A stretch of 64,000 nt of DNA from Lathyrus oleraceus (taxonomy: Eukaryota > Streptophyta > Magnoliopsida > Fabales > Fabaceae). Below the pieces are notes generated by a model. The model saw nothing but the letters and a program-made list of their open reading frames with translations, was not told the origin of the DNA and searched no databases. The DNA lies in contig NC_066579.1 in assembly GCF_024323335.1 (NCBI RefSeq), forward strand, positions 1,460,501 to 1,524,500, read 5' to 3'. The first letter of the stretch is position 1; each line of letters starts with the position of its first letter. Shown here piece after piece: positions 11,080 to 21,313 of this stretch. Made by a program: the position numbers and the translations under genes.

Positions 11080-11790
11080 ATTGAGGACAATTGTAAGACC
11101 ATTCATTGGCCATTGCTCCTATGATATGGAAGGGAGTATAAGACCATCACCTTGGCCACTCATCTTATCTTTGCTTGATGCATTTGATTGTCTGTGAGGT
11201 TGCAATTGTAAGTCCCTGCAAGTTGGCATTTGCTTTCCTATGATCACATGTTGCTTTGTTTGTTTGTATGTGAGGATACAACTGTAAGTCCCTGCAAGTT
11301 GGCATTTGTATTCCTAGGACCATACTGTGGAAGTTAGAGTAAGCCCAGACAGATTGGCATCTGACATCCATGTTTTGTTTTTCTTTGTATGTGAGGTTGC
11401 AATTGTAAGTCCCTGTAAGTTGGCATTTGCTTTCCTATGATCATGTGTTGCTTCTGTTCTTGTATGTGAGGATCCATTGTAAGTCCCTGTAATGTGGCAT
11501 TGGTTTTCCTATGAGCATATGTGGAGTCAACCTAAGTCCAGATAGATTGGCAGTTGACTTCCATATTTCATCTTTGTTTTCTTTTGAGGAGATTAGTATA
11601 AGACCATTGAGTGGCTTCTGATATCCATTTCTGTTTTAGGAGACTGGTGTAAATCCATCTATTGGTATCCGGTATCCACCTTTTATTTCTTTGTTTGAGG
11701 AGATTAGTGTAAGACCATTGAGTGGCCTCTGATATCCCGTTCTGTTTTAGGAGATTGGTATAAGCCCAGTGATTGGCATCCGATATCCGC
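11080..11790 (+). repeat. GTAAG-rich degenerate tandem repeats in the E1 LTR
   Basis: About twelve diverged units of roughly 50-75 bp, most with TGTAAGTCC, TATAAGACC or GTAAGCCC followed by a TTGGCAT-like segment and a TATG or TTCC segment (near 11090, 11139, 11207, 11283, 11337, 11405, 11478, 11593, 11649, 11710 and 11759). The E6 LTR has a shorter version at about 57540-57700. Many copies match the plant 5' splice-site consensus GTAAGT. Confidence 0.7.
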
Positions 11791-12559
11791 TTTTGTTGAC
11801 TTTCTTGTTTGTTTGTTATTATCCATTGCTATTCCAAAGGACACACTTGAATCATCCTCTATATGATTTCAAGAAGTGAACCTTCTAAGAAGTTTTACAA
11901 TCCATACCCATCCATTCATCCCCATTGTGTCCTAAACCTTTTCACACTTTGATTTCAAACTTGACATAGATATTGTGCAAACATCTTCATGTTTTCTAAC
12001 TAAAAACCTGGACCCCAAGTCCTTGACTTTTTTCAAAACTCATTTTCATAATACTTCTTTGAATTAATCTTAATCATACTTTGACTCCATTTTCATAATC
12101 ACAATCAATTAACTTCACCCATTCAATTGTTTTGGCTTTGTCCATTGTTAATCTTTTCATGCATTAGCCATAGGTTTCAATTATCTTTGTGGTTGATGTA
12201 AATCTTGCCTATCCTTAGTGAGTCGACTATAAGACTTCCGTACTGAAAACAGGGCTAACCCCTCTAGTACGTCGAAGCTATCCTCACATGGTGGATGTTG
12301 GTTTTGGTCGAGTGTTCTCCCATTGATAATGAAAAGCCTCAGTGCTATTGTTTAAAATTGAATCCACCAACTTTTGGAAATCTTTTAGCCGAACTACGGC
12401 GTTTTGATCCTTACCTTTGATGGAAGGTACGTAGGCAGCGGGTTCATCCGTTCAAACCCAATAACACAAAAATAACTAACTTGTATATTCTTTTCTCATC
12501 ATCCCAATCATGTTTGCACAATACTTATGTCATAACAAATAACAATATTATACAACAAG

Positions 12560-12745
12560 TGTGAAAAGGGCTCCCTAGGAGTACCTAGGACGTAGTGGGT
12601 GCCTAACACCTTCCCATTGCGTAATTTACCCCTTACCCAGACTCTCTGATCTTTTTATTAGTTTTCTACGTGTAAAACTTCTTAGGCTTTTGTTCGCTTT
12701 TTAGCCAGTCCTTTGGATAAATAAAAGTGCGGTGGCGACTTGAAA
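12560..12745 (+). promoter_or_regulatory. conserved LTR 3' box with AATAAA and PBS-like motif (E1)
   Basis: The box contains CCTAGG-AGTA-CCTAGG, which can form a 6-bp hairpin, then GGGTGCCTAACACCTTCCC, which recurs in E2, E3 and E6 as GGGTGCTAAYACCTTCCC. An AATAAA at 12720-12725 is a likely poly(A) signal. TGGCGACT at 12733-12740 matches the first eight bases of the Ogre primer binding site. This is probably the end of R and the U5 region. Confidence 0.55.
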
Positions 12746-12809
12746 TTTCAATGTATCTCTTGCTTATGATTTAATCGATAAATCATATAGCGACGAATAC
12801 ACCGCTACA

Positions 12810-12936
12810 GGTGCATGAAGGAGAAATTTCTCCTAAGGAGATTCCACCAGCAGTATATCCATTTGGTCCACACCACAACCTTAATATGTCTTACGCATTC
12901 CACGTAGGTTATGTTGGGCATATAGTCGAGGATTGT
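12810..12936 (+). pseudogene. E0 gag fragment, zinc-knuckle region (left piece)
   Basis: One frame reads through a gag segment with PPAVYPFGPHHN and a C-H-H-C-like knuckle in which the first Cys is Tyr (Y-x2-H-x4-GH-x3-C). Ogre gag proteins have the same arrangement; E3 and E6 both contain C-x2-H-x5-H-x4-C. The frame runs into the copia LTR at 12937 and resumes in phase after the second target duplication at 37669. Thus 12810-12936 and the segment from 37670 are one interrupted gag gene (E0). Confidence 0.8.
12932..12936 (+). repeat. target-site duplication ATTGT (left) of the copia solo LTR
   Basis: ATTGT here is repeated exactly at 37665-37669, directly outside the TG...CA ends of the solo LTR. 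Confidence 0.85.
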
Positions 12937-13199
12937 TGTGAGGGAAAAGATTCCTAGTCCTTGTTTTAATGATGTCAAACCTTTTTAATTGCTCATAATG
13001 TGTACTTTGGACGGTGTCATCATATCATAGAATGCATTCATCATCTAACATGCTCAAAGTATAAGTTCAATGTGTCCATGCATATAGAAGCATATCATAG
13101 ATGTGAATAATGCACTTGATCATCGTTGGTACCTTAGGTTCATAAGAGAATAGTTTGAATTGACTAAAATACATCTAAAAAACTCATTTTTGAGAGTTT

Positions 13200-13600
13200 A
13201 AGAATTTTTAGTTGACTCATGACTTGGAGCGGTAGAACTGTGAGTCGACTCACGACTTGGAGTGTAACCCTCGGGTTTGAACAGGTCGAGTCTGTGAGTC
13301 GACTCGTGACTTGGAGCATAACTCTCGGGTCTGAACAGGTTGAATCATAGGTCGACTCAACTCTGGAAAAACCTGTTTGAGTCAACTCATCCCCTGTTTG
13401 AGTCGACTCATCCCCTGTTTCATTTGAACCATGTTACCAGGGGTCTGAACAGGTCGAGTCATAGGTCGACTCAACTCTGGAAAAAACATGTTTGAGTCGA
13501 CTCATCCCCTATTTTAGTTGACTCATCGCCTGCTTCACTTGAGTGGTTTTTCCTCGGGTCTGAACAAGTCGAGTGACCTGTGTGAACAGGTCGAGTGGTC
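13200..13600 (+). repeat. array of GAGTCGACTCA palindromes in the copia LTR
   Basis: The palindrome GAGTCGACTC(A) or one-base variants occurs near 13242, 13296, 13352, 13379, 13400, 13468, 13494 and 13516. It alternates with CTCGGGTCTGAACAGGTCGAG and CTTGGAGYRTAAC segments at spacings of about 20-100 bp. Reading frames here are by-products. Confidence 0.75.
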
Positions 13601-14059
13601 GCTGTTGGTACTCAATTTTCTGCTGTGTATTTTTGAAAAGTTATTCTGTTATGTATGTTACTTGGTCCATGCATCATATATATATTCTAGAGTCTCTTCT
13701 TCAATAAAAAAACAATAAAAGTGAAAGATATACCCTAAAGTGCTCTTCATCTTCATTCTTCATTGCATTTCTCAACAACTACACATAACGATTTTTGTTG
13801 ATCATTGTGCATTATTGTGGTGATAACGTCCAAATAGGATTGTGTAATCTTATTTTGGGTAGAGGCTTTAAGTGGGGTTTTCTTGAATAAAACCATTGGG
13901 GTTTTGTCCTCCAAGAATTGGGGGTTCTTGCACTAATCTTTGCTTCATAGATTCAGCCAAGTGAAAGGTTTGAAGAACGGTAGGTCCATTTAAACAAGTA
14001 ACGGTAACTGGAGGATTGTGAAGGAAGGTTATGGTTCAAGCGTCTTGCGATTGAAGTCA

Positions 14060-14292
14060 GCCTATCTAGAATTTTGGTGAACATGGAGTTCTTGCAATAA
14101 GGTAGATACAACCAGAGGTTTCATGCAGATCCGATCGAAATCAGTCGAGCTAGAGCTTTGGAGAACGTGGAGTTCTTGCAATAAGGTAGCTACAACCAGA
14201 GGTTTCACGCAGATCCGATCGAAATCAGTCGAGCTAGAGTTTTGGAGAACGTGGAGTTCTTGCAATAAAGTAGCTACAACCGGAGGTTTGTT
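14060..14292 (+). repeat. 84-bp tandem repeat, about 2.8 copies, in the copia LTR
   Basis: The landmark GGAGTTCTTGCAATA occurs at 14085, 14169 and 14253, an exact 84-bp period. Since 84 is a multiple of three, long frames stay open on both strands (28-residue repeats). I treat these as non-coding. Confidence 0.85.
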
Positions 14293-14748
14293 CGGAACGC
14301 TTGAAGGACTTGGTTTAACTCGAATCAAAGGGAGAGAAGTGAATAGGATCTGCAATAACACCTGGGGTTGGTTGGTGGTGATCATTTATTTTCTTGTGTT
14401 AACTTTGTAACTTGTTAATAAATATCTCAGTTCTAGATTTAGAATTGGGGGCAGACATACCCTAAGTAAGGACGAAAGGGGAACTGCCTAAACAATTTCG
14501 GTGTTGTTCTCTCTTTCTCTTAACTCTTTAAATTATGCAGAAATTAAGTCTTGTGTGAAATTAATAGTAAAATCAATCTCGCTTAATGGTTGTGCATAGT
14601 GGATGTTCGATAAATTGGTGCAATCACTTTGATTGCAACTAAGTAAAATTCTGCACATTCAATTTGAGTGAAATTGAGACTTGGTGTGGAGTGTGTAGCG
14701 GTAAATTCATGACCATCAAGCTATGGATAAGCTAGACGTCAATAAAAC

Positions 14749-14960
14749 CAGAGTCGCCACCACACTTTTATTGTTTCTAAGGGAAAAGGGAAAAGTACGA
14801 ACAAAATCCCAAAAGATAAGAAGTTTTCAAATGAAAACTAATAAAATGTCAGAGATTACAGGTAAGGGGGTTGGTTACACAGAGGGAAGGTGTTAGCACC
14901 CAAAGTATCCTAGGTACTCCTAGAGAGCCCTTTCTTGTGTGCATATGTGTTTTTGTACAA
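14749..14960 (-). promoter_or_regulatory. conserved LTR 3' box of E2 with PBS-like motif
   Basis: On the minus strand this reads CTAGGAGTACCTAGG, then GGGTGCTAACACCTTCCC, then AATAAAAGTG and TGGCGACTCTG (14749-14759). The last motif equals the first 11 bases of the Ogre primer binding site but lies inside the LTR. The order matches E1. Confidence 0.55.
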
Positions 14961-14999
14961 ATGATGTTTGCAATAAATAAAATGAGGGGATGAGAAAAT

Positions 15000-16500
15000 A
15001 ATTCATTAATTATATTTTTGTGTTTGACGAGATCTTCGGACTTGTGCCTACGTACCAACATAAAAATGAGGGATCAAAACCTCGTAGTTCGTGGTATCAA
15101 TTTCAAAGTGAGTGAGTTGCTTTTAATAAAAATTTAAGTTTAATAAAGGCACCAAAAGCCTAAAATGGTTTGAATGGATGTTAGTTCTTTTTGGCTTTTT
15201 TTTTTAAATTTTAAGTCAAGTATAGTTAAGTTTATTTACAAGTTTGATAAAGACAAATAAGTTTGAAAATGCAATGGCATAAGGCGAAAGTTTCTAATTT
15301 ACAATATGGTCTAAGTTTAGAAAACACAAGCAAAGAAGATTTTAAAAGGAGGGAGATATTTTGAAATTAAAGAAATGGGGAAGAGATGAAAAGACTAATC
15401 CTAAGCACAAATTTAAAAGTTGAGAGTGGAAAAGATCTGACCAATGGGCTGCAATCCAATAGACAAGAATGTCATATAGAAACCCAAATTTATTTTGGAC
15501 TTTAAAATCAAGCAATATCAATACACAAATAGCAAGATGAAAAGCAGGGCATCAAATAAAGATAGCCACGTCCAAGCTTATTAACTCCATGATCTTCTTC
15601 TAAATTTCCCATGTATCAGATGACTTCAAAGATAGCTAAGACACATGTTCAAAATAACATCTTCAATGTGATCATGTTGCAGATGAACTCAAATGGATCT
15701 TCAATAATGTATCAGATGGATGTTTACTTCACAAGCCCTTGGTTTCATGAAAGTTGGCATTGGCCAAGTCCTTTGCATAGGGAATGTTGCCTAAAATTTA
15801 AGTCCAATAGTCTCAAATCAAACCAACAGTCCACACAAAAATGTTTTTTTAGAGTTTTTGTTCTTATTATGTACATTAAGGTCAAAAGACCATACAAACA
15901 AACAGGTATATACAAACACAATATATCACAAAATATGGCCCAAGTGGCCAAAGTGAAGATGGCATTAAAGTAAACAACTTGAATGGTATGAATAATGGCA
16001 AATGAATAAAGCTTAAAAAATAAAGTGCATAAAAGTAAATGGCTTGAAATTAAATGTTAGTTGTTAGTTGATTAGAAGTTAGTATTGCTTTTGCTTTGTT
16101 TTTGTTTAAGTCATTCTTTGGAGAACACTCAACCCACTTGTTACAAGCATGGATCCATGAACCAAGACACCTTCCAAAGGAAGGAAAAAAGGCCAAGTTT
16201 CCACACAATACCACGAAAGATGGGTGACTTACAATCTCACTGACTAGAATGATATGCCTTTTGTGTCACAAATATAGCGCTATGTTAAACAATCGTAATT
16301 GTACTTATGTAGAAGTCACAACTATTTGAGGTTGGGCAATAGAATTTTGGTGTTAATGCATGTTAGAGATATAGTATGATGAACTATGCTCATGAAACAT
16401 ATCACACACAAAAAGAAAATGCAAAGTGGTGGACCTAATCTCATCCCTACTCATGTTGATTTTGCAATCAACTAGCCTTAGGTATAGAGATAACATAGGT
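15000..16500. other. E2 LTR body, no gene
   Basis: AT-rich LTR sequence. Frames such as those near 15611-15973 occur on both strands, resemble no protein I know, and lie wholly inside the LTR. Confidence 0.6.
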
Positions 16501-16981
16501 CCATGACATGAATGAATAAAGAAGGGGAATGAGATGAAGAGGGGGGAATGGATTCAACAAAAATTGGTCAAAGGAGGATTTTTACCAAATTAAGATCATT
16601 CATTCATTTTGGGAGATGGAATGTACATTCCAGCAATCCCTTAAATCCAATTATCTTAACCTAACAAAGTCAAATCAACCTTGAGCAAGGCCCAACAACA
16701 CAAGTCAAACTCAACAAGTCAATTAAAATGGATGAATGATCTTTATTCATCCATGACATGAATGAATAAAGAAGGGGAATGAGATGAAGAGGGGGGAATG
16801 GATTCAACAAAAATTGGTCAAAGGAGGATTTTTACCAAATTAAGATCATTCATTCATTTTGGGAGATGGAATGTACATTCCAGCAATCCCTTAAATCCAA
16901 TTATCTTAACCTAACAAAGTCAAATCAACCTTGACCAAGGCCCAACAACACAAGTCAAACTCAACAAGTCAATTAAAATGG
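16501..16981. repeat. 231-bp direct repeat in the E2 LTR
   Basis: Copies at 16501-16731 and 16751-16981 are identical except for one base (TTGAGCAAGG versus TTGACCAAGG), with a 19-bp spacer ATGAATGATCTTTATTCAT. It is a recent local duplication. Confidence 0.92.
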
Positions 16982-19521
16982 CTCTACACAATTTATTTAG
17001 CATTTAATCAATTAAAACAATTAAAAAAATATGCATTAAATTAAATAATGGTTGGTCAATTTCCTAAAACCTCATCAAAACACCAAAGAAATGGCCATGA
17101 GATTTACCATAGGTCAAACAAGGTCAAAGGACCTTGGAGAAAAAATTTCATAATTTTTGGAAACTTAAAAGTATTTTTAAACAATTAAAAATATTCACAA
17201 AATCAATTAAATCATGAAAAATATTAATAATGATCCAAAAAATAATTTTAATTCAAAAAATGAAAGAGGATTTTATTTAAAGAAATTTGGTGAAACTCTC
17301 ATATTTTTTGGATCAATATCAAAATTAATATGAATTAATAAAAATATCACAAATAAAATGAAATTCAAATAATCAGAAAAAACGTGGACCACTTGATCTC
17401 CCTCATTAATTGAGGTGGCAGATCAAGTGGATCCAAACGCACGTTCAACCGTGGACTAGATTCAGCGCGCCACAAACAAGGTAATCAAAACCAACACTCG
17501 TGATTAAAACAAATTGAATAGATCATGTGGCTCTGGACCATGCCAACTCACCGCCAGAGCAAAACTCCGGTCACCTTCTCAGACGAGCCTCGCCGGACTG
17601 GTCCACTCATCACCATCACTAAAATAAAAAAGAAGGACATGATTTTAAAGTAAAAATGGCACTCATCACGAATTTGGCCTCAATTCATCATAACTCCAAG
17701 TATATTGAGAGATACATGGAGTTGAAATTTGAGGTACACGATCTAAGTTGCTTCGATTTGACCTCAAAGCAACTCAATCTTCTTGCCTACATTGGTAGGA
17801 CTTCAGACAACCAAGAAACCAAGAGAATTATGGAGAATTGAGTAAGAATCGAAGAGATAAAAAATTCTGGAAAATACCTTCAATGCAGTTCAGAATTTGA
17901 TTGCTCTTGCTTTGATTCTTTCTTGATCTCACCCAGGAAGCTTGCAGAAGTGGACTAGAATCAACCAAAGGCTTTGGATCCCTGGTATTTTGAATCTCAA
18001 AACAATGAGATTCAAACTCAATTTTCAAAGAAAATTCTCAGGTTTCTCCTTTCAAATGGAAGGGTTTGGGGAATTGGAGCAAAGCTGGCGCGAAGGGATC
18101 TTTAATTCTAAGCATATGGAACTCTATTTATAGCTGTAGAACATGTGATTTGCACCTTCAAATTAAACTTCATAATTTGGTAATGGATGATGCATGATTG
18201 CATGGGCGTGTACAGGCCCATGAAGTCACTCCTCTAAGTCCATAATCAAGTGTGAATGAGTCTGAAAGCAACTTGGAATGCAAGGCAATTGTACACAGTT
18301 GTTTGAAGTTTTGATTTTGCCAAATGATGATGCCATGTTCAAGCCATGCGCAAACCATTCAAATCTTGTCCAAAATGGATGAAAGTGGACTTTTTGGATA
18401 GGTTAGATCAAGAGGAACAACTCTTATGTTGAACACTTTTCCATTTGAAGCTTGTATATGATGAATTTTGAGGTGGAAGTTTGTAAATTTTAACATATAA
18501 AAAAAAATCTAAGTGTCAAGCCATATGTTCACTTATTCCACCTTGGCTAACTTTTCATGTGAGCTTTAAATGAGAAAGGTCTCTTCATAAAAGTTGTATC
18601 TATTTCAAATTCCTTAAAAATGGTCACAAATTTTACCTTATTTGGATTTAAGATGAAGGAGTTATGCATTTTTGAAGTTGAGAAAAATCACTTGTTCAAT
18701 GGTATTGGTCCAAAATGACCTATAATGTATCCTCATATCACATGCTCATAAATGTTGAATTAGATCTTTCTCCAAACATAAAAGTTGAAGTAGACACATT
18801 GAATTTGATTTTTAAACTTAGAAATATTTCATCTCATATAAAATGAGCAAGTTATGGTCTTGGGAAGTTGACCTCCAAATTAGGGTTTAGACAAAATGAC
18901 CTATAATCTTTCACCATAAAAAATGACTTTCCAAGAAAAACTAGATCTATACCTCAATATGAAAGTTGTTTGGAATGTCATTTAGAGTAACATTTCTCTT
19001 TGAATCATTTTCATATCACAAACATTGTAGGAGATTGGGTCTAAGGATCCCCAATTTTATTCAGATGAATTTCTCTGGTCAACCACCATCAACCATCTTG
19101 CTAACTTGCAATTATCTTGACTTTTTAGGCTCATGTAATATGATATGTGCATAAGATGATGGAATTTGAGGTGTACCTTGAAGTATTTGATCAATTGCTG
19201 AAGAAGCTTGGCGAAGAAGTTACACAAGATACCCTGATGAACTAGGGTTTCCAAGGCAAACCAATTCCAAACTCTTGAAGAATTCTTGATCAAAATAACA
19301 TATAAAGATCATGGGGACTCATATATGATGACTAGAGCCATTGTGTACCATTTCTTGGTTGAGCTCTTAGCAATGAGGGTCTTAGACCCTAGATGTGAAC
19401 CTGATAGATCAAAGGTGATCATGTGCCCTACCTACAAAAGGGTTAGACAAATGCAAAGACATATTTTTGGTATTTTGGTTAGTAAAGATGATAAAATAGA
19501 AAGTATGATACAATCACATGG
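16982..19521. other. E2 LTR body, rest
   Basis: No gene is found. The sequence is A/T-rich and, read on the minus strand, resembles the U3 half of Ogre LTRs (CAAAAGTTGACTTTT-type and GACCTATAAT-type segments). The small frames are not supported by composition or similarity. Confidence 0.55.
19517..19521 (+). repeat. target-site duplication CATGG (left) of E3
   Basis: CATGG is repeated exactly at 37216-37220, directly outside the second LTR. Confidence 0.95.
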
Positions 19522-19825
19522 TGTCGCATTACGCGAAAAACCGGCGGGAAAACAAGAAACAACAGAGCCGCCACCGTGAGTTATTTATCCCAAAAGAGGA
19601 AAAGGAAACGCTCAGAGTAAACCTGGAAAAGACATGGTCTCGCGACCAAAGAGAATGGGATCGGGAGTCGGTTATGCGAAGGGAAGGTATTAGCACCCCT
19701 ACGCATCCGTCGTACTCGACGGGATCCACGCACAAAAGGAAGAGAAATGGTTGCTAAAAAACACTGCTCACACACACACAAATATTGGCTGAAAGAGACG
19801 CAAGAAAACAAACAAAACTGAAACT

Positions 19826-19885
19826 GACTCGGCAGGATATCGCATCCTGGGCCTACTTAGTCTATCAGGCATAGACATCAGAGTC
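19826..19885 (-). other. three-stem element in the E3 LTR (3' copy)
   Basis: GACTC (19826-19830) can pair with GAGTC (19881-19885), enclosing AGGAT/ATCCT (19834-19848) and GTCTAT/ATAGAC (19860-19876). E6 has the same fold at 57843-57902 with AGGAC/GTCCT in place of AGGAT/ATCCT. The 5' LTR copy is at 32429-32488. Confidence 0.6.
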
Positions 19886-20129
19886 GAAGTAGTTCGGACT
19901 GGGGAAACGACACATGCTCGCTAGGATGTCGCATCCTATGCATACGTATCTCCTTGGATGAAGGAGAATCAGAGCATCCGTAGCTCGGCTGACACGCACA
20001 CAAACAAACACAGGCAAAGGCAAACGTGGAGCCTGAATGCCAATCACTGGGCTTACATCAGCATCCGAACCAACAAACACACACAAGGGATGGTTAAGAC
20101 ACAAAGGGTGGAAAAAGAAAAAGGGCGCC

Positions 20130-20820
20130 CGGAGAGATCAACTCATCTCCTGCCTACGTACCTCATCTGGTATGAGGATCAGGGCGACGTAGTTCCCCTA
20201 CGCAGGGAAAAAAGACTAGCCTAACCAGATAACAGAGGGAGACACAACACTAGGGAGACTACGACTCGAGCCTAGATGTTGTCATGCAAAGTCGTCCCTA
20301 AGTTAAGGTTTCTAGCTAACTTGCACAGGAAGCAAGCCTATCCTAATCATGACTTGCACAGGAAGCAAGCCACACCTAACCTAACTTGCACAGGAAGCAA
20401 GGGTCTCGATTGCAACTAGGGCAAGAGAAAGGGGAGGTCTCAATCGCAACGAGGGCGAGAGAAAAGGATTAGTGTTAGTGGTTAGTCAAACTCGACAAGA
20501 CATCGCATCTCGTGCCTACGTATCTCACCTGAATATGAGAATCAGAGTTGCCGTAGTTCGGCCACGGAGGGAAAAAGGACTAGCTTAACCAGATAACAGA
20601 GGGAGACACAACTCTAGGGAGACTACGACTCGAGCCTAGATGTTGTCATGAAAAATCAACCCTAAGTTAAGGTTTCTAGCTAACTGGCACAGGGAGCCAG
20701 ACTATCCTAATCATGACTTGCACAGGAAGCAAGCCACACCCGCACTTAACTTGCACAGGAAGCAAGCCAAGCAAAACCTAACTTGCACAGGAAGCAAGTC
20801 AAACAAACATACAAGCACAG
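20130..20820 (-). repeat. 364-bp partial duplication and TTGCACAGGAAGCAAG repeats in the E3 LTR
   Basis: AACCAGATAACAGAGGGAGA occurs at 20223 and 20587, 364 bp apart, with flanking similarity from CCTACGTAYCTCA to AAGCAAGCCACACC. TTGCACAGGAAGCAAG recurs about six times between 20324 and 20800. The same arrangement is in the 5' LTR (+12603). E6 has a single copy of the region. Confidence 0.8.
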
Positions 20821-20989
20821 ATAGCACACATTATACACAAGCAAGTGGCTCAAACAAGGGTTAGGTTTTAGTCGAGGGGTCATATCAACCTCAACAAACA
20901 AACCTCTGGAACTGGGTGAATGTGCTCTTAACCTTGACATTGAGAGCCAAGGTGAAGCAGATGAAAGGTGAGTGAAGATGAGACTTCAC

Positions 20990-21313
20990 AGCTCTTATCC
21001 CTGGCCTGGGAGAGCTTAAGACAAGAATGTGTGGGTTCAGAAAGTGGGAACCCTTCTACACATTTGAAACTGACTCAACTGTTCAATTGTACAAGATCTT
21101 GGGTTTGTATCTGCAATGCATCAACACAGTGGTGTGAGCAAAGCAGATGACACACAGAATAGCAGGGGATAGGTTGCATATCCCTTGGGTTCTGCCAATT
21201 GCCTCTTCACTTAGGAGGTCTTTGACTATGTACAAGGACAAGATTTAAACATACACAAACATTGCCTCTTAAGGAGGACTTCAGACAGTTGCCTGGCCAA
21301 GTAACAGGCCAGG
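20990..21313 (-). other. conserved hairpin block in the E3 3' LTR
   Basis: On plus coordinates: AGCTCT/AGAGCT (20990-21016), GGGTTC/GAACCC (21033-21053), GGGATA/TATCCC (21166-21184), CCTC/GAGG near 21265, CCTGGCC/GGCCAGG (21292-21313). The order is the same as in E1 and E6 when read on the minus strand. Confidence 0.7.

Larger units (their letters stand above)
1..12809 (+). mobile_element. E1: Ogre-type Ty3/gypsy retrotransposon, 3' part
   Basis: The element enters the window inside its reverse transcriptase and runs through RNase H, a second RNase H, integrase, a 4.3-kb repetitive 3' UTR, a polypurine tract and a 5.7-kb 3' LTR ending in CTACA at 12809. The second RNase H before integrase, the giant LTR and the long 3' UTR are Tat/Ogre features. 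The next five bases (GGTGC, 12810-12814) should be the target duplication, but the other copy lies outside the window. The sequence to the right resumes inside another Ogre gag gene (E0), so E1 inserted there. Confidence 0.9.
7071..12809 (+). repeat. 3' LTR of E1 (5739 bp)
   Basis: It starts with TGTAAGACCCCAATTTTGGG and ends with CACCGCTACA, the TG...CA ends of an LTR. Internal landmarks in order: U3-like AT-rich sequence to about 10450, the hairpin block at 10498-10795, a TATA-like box at 10927, a GTAAG-rich repeat array at 11080-11790, a conserved box around GGGTGCCTAACACCTTCCC (12598-12616), and AATAAA at 12720 followed by a short PBS-like motif. No protein-coding frame is credible. E2 belongs to the same LTR family, judging by both ends. 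Confidence 0.9.

Noticed and set aside
14062..14410. 107-codon and 95-codon frames on opposite strands
   Set aside because: Opened by the 84-bp repeat period; no codon or domain support.
15611..15973. 120-codon frame as a possible host gene
   Set aside because: It lies inside the E2 solo LTR and shows no recognisable domain.
19529..20224. Frames of 60-97 codons recurring at 32132-32707 and 57579-58216
   Set aside because: They are the same LTR segment in E3 (twice) and E6; repetition follows from the LTRs, and the frames lie in non-coding R/U5 sequence.
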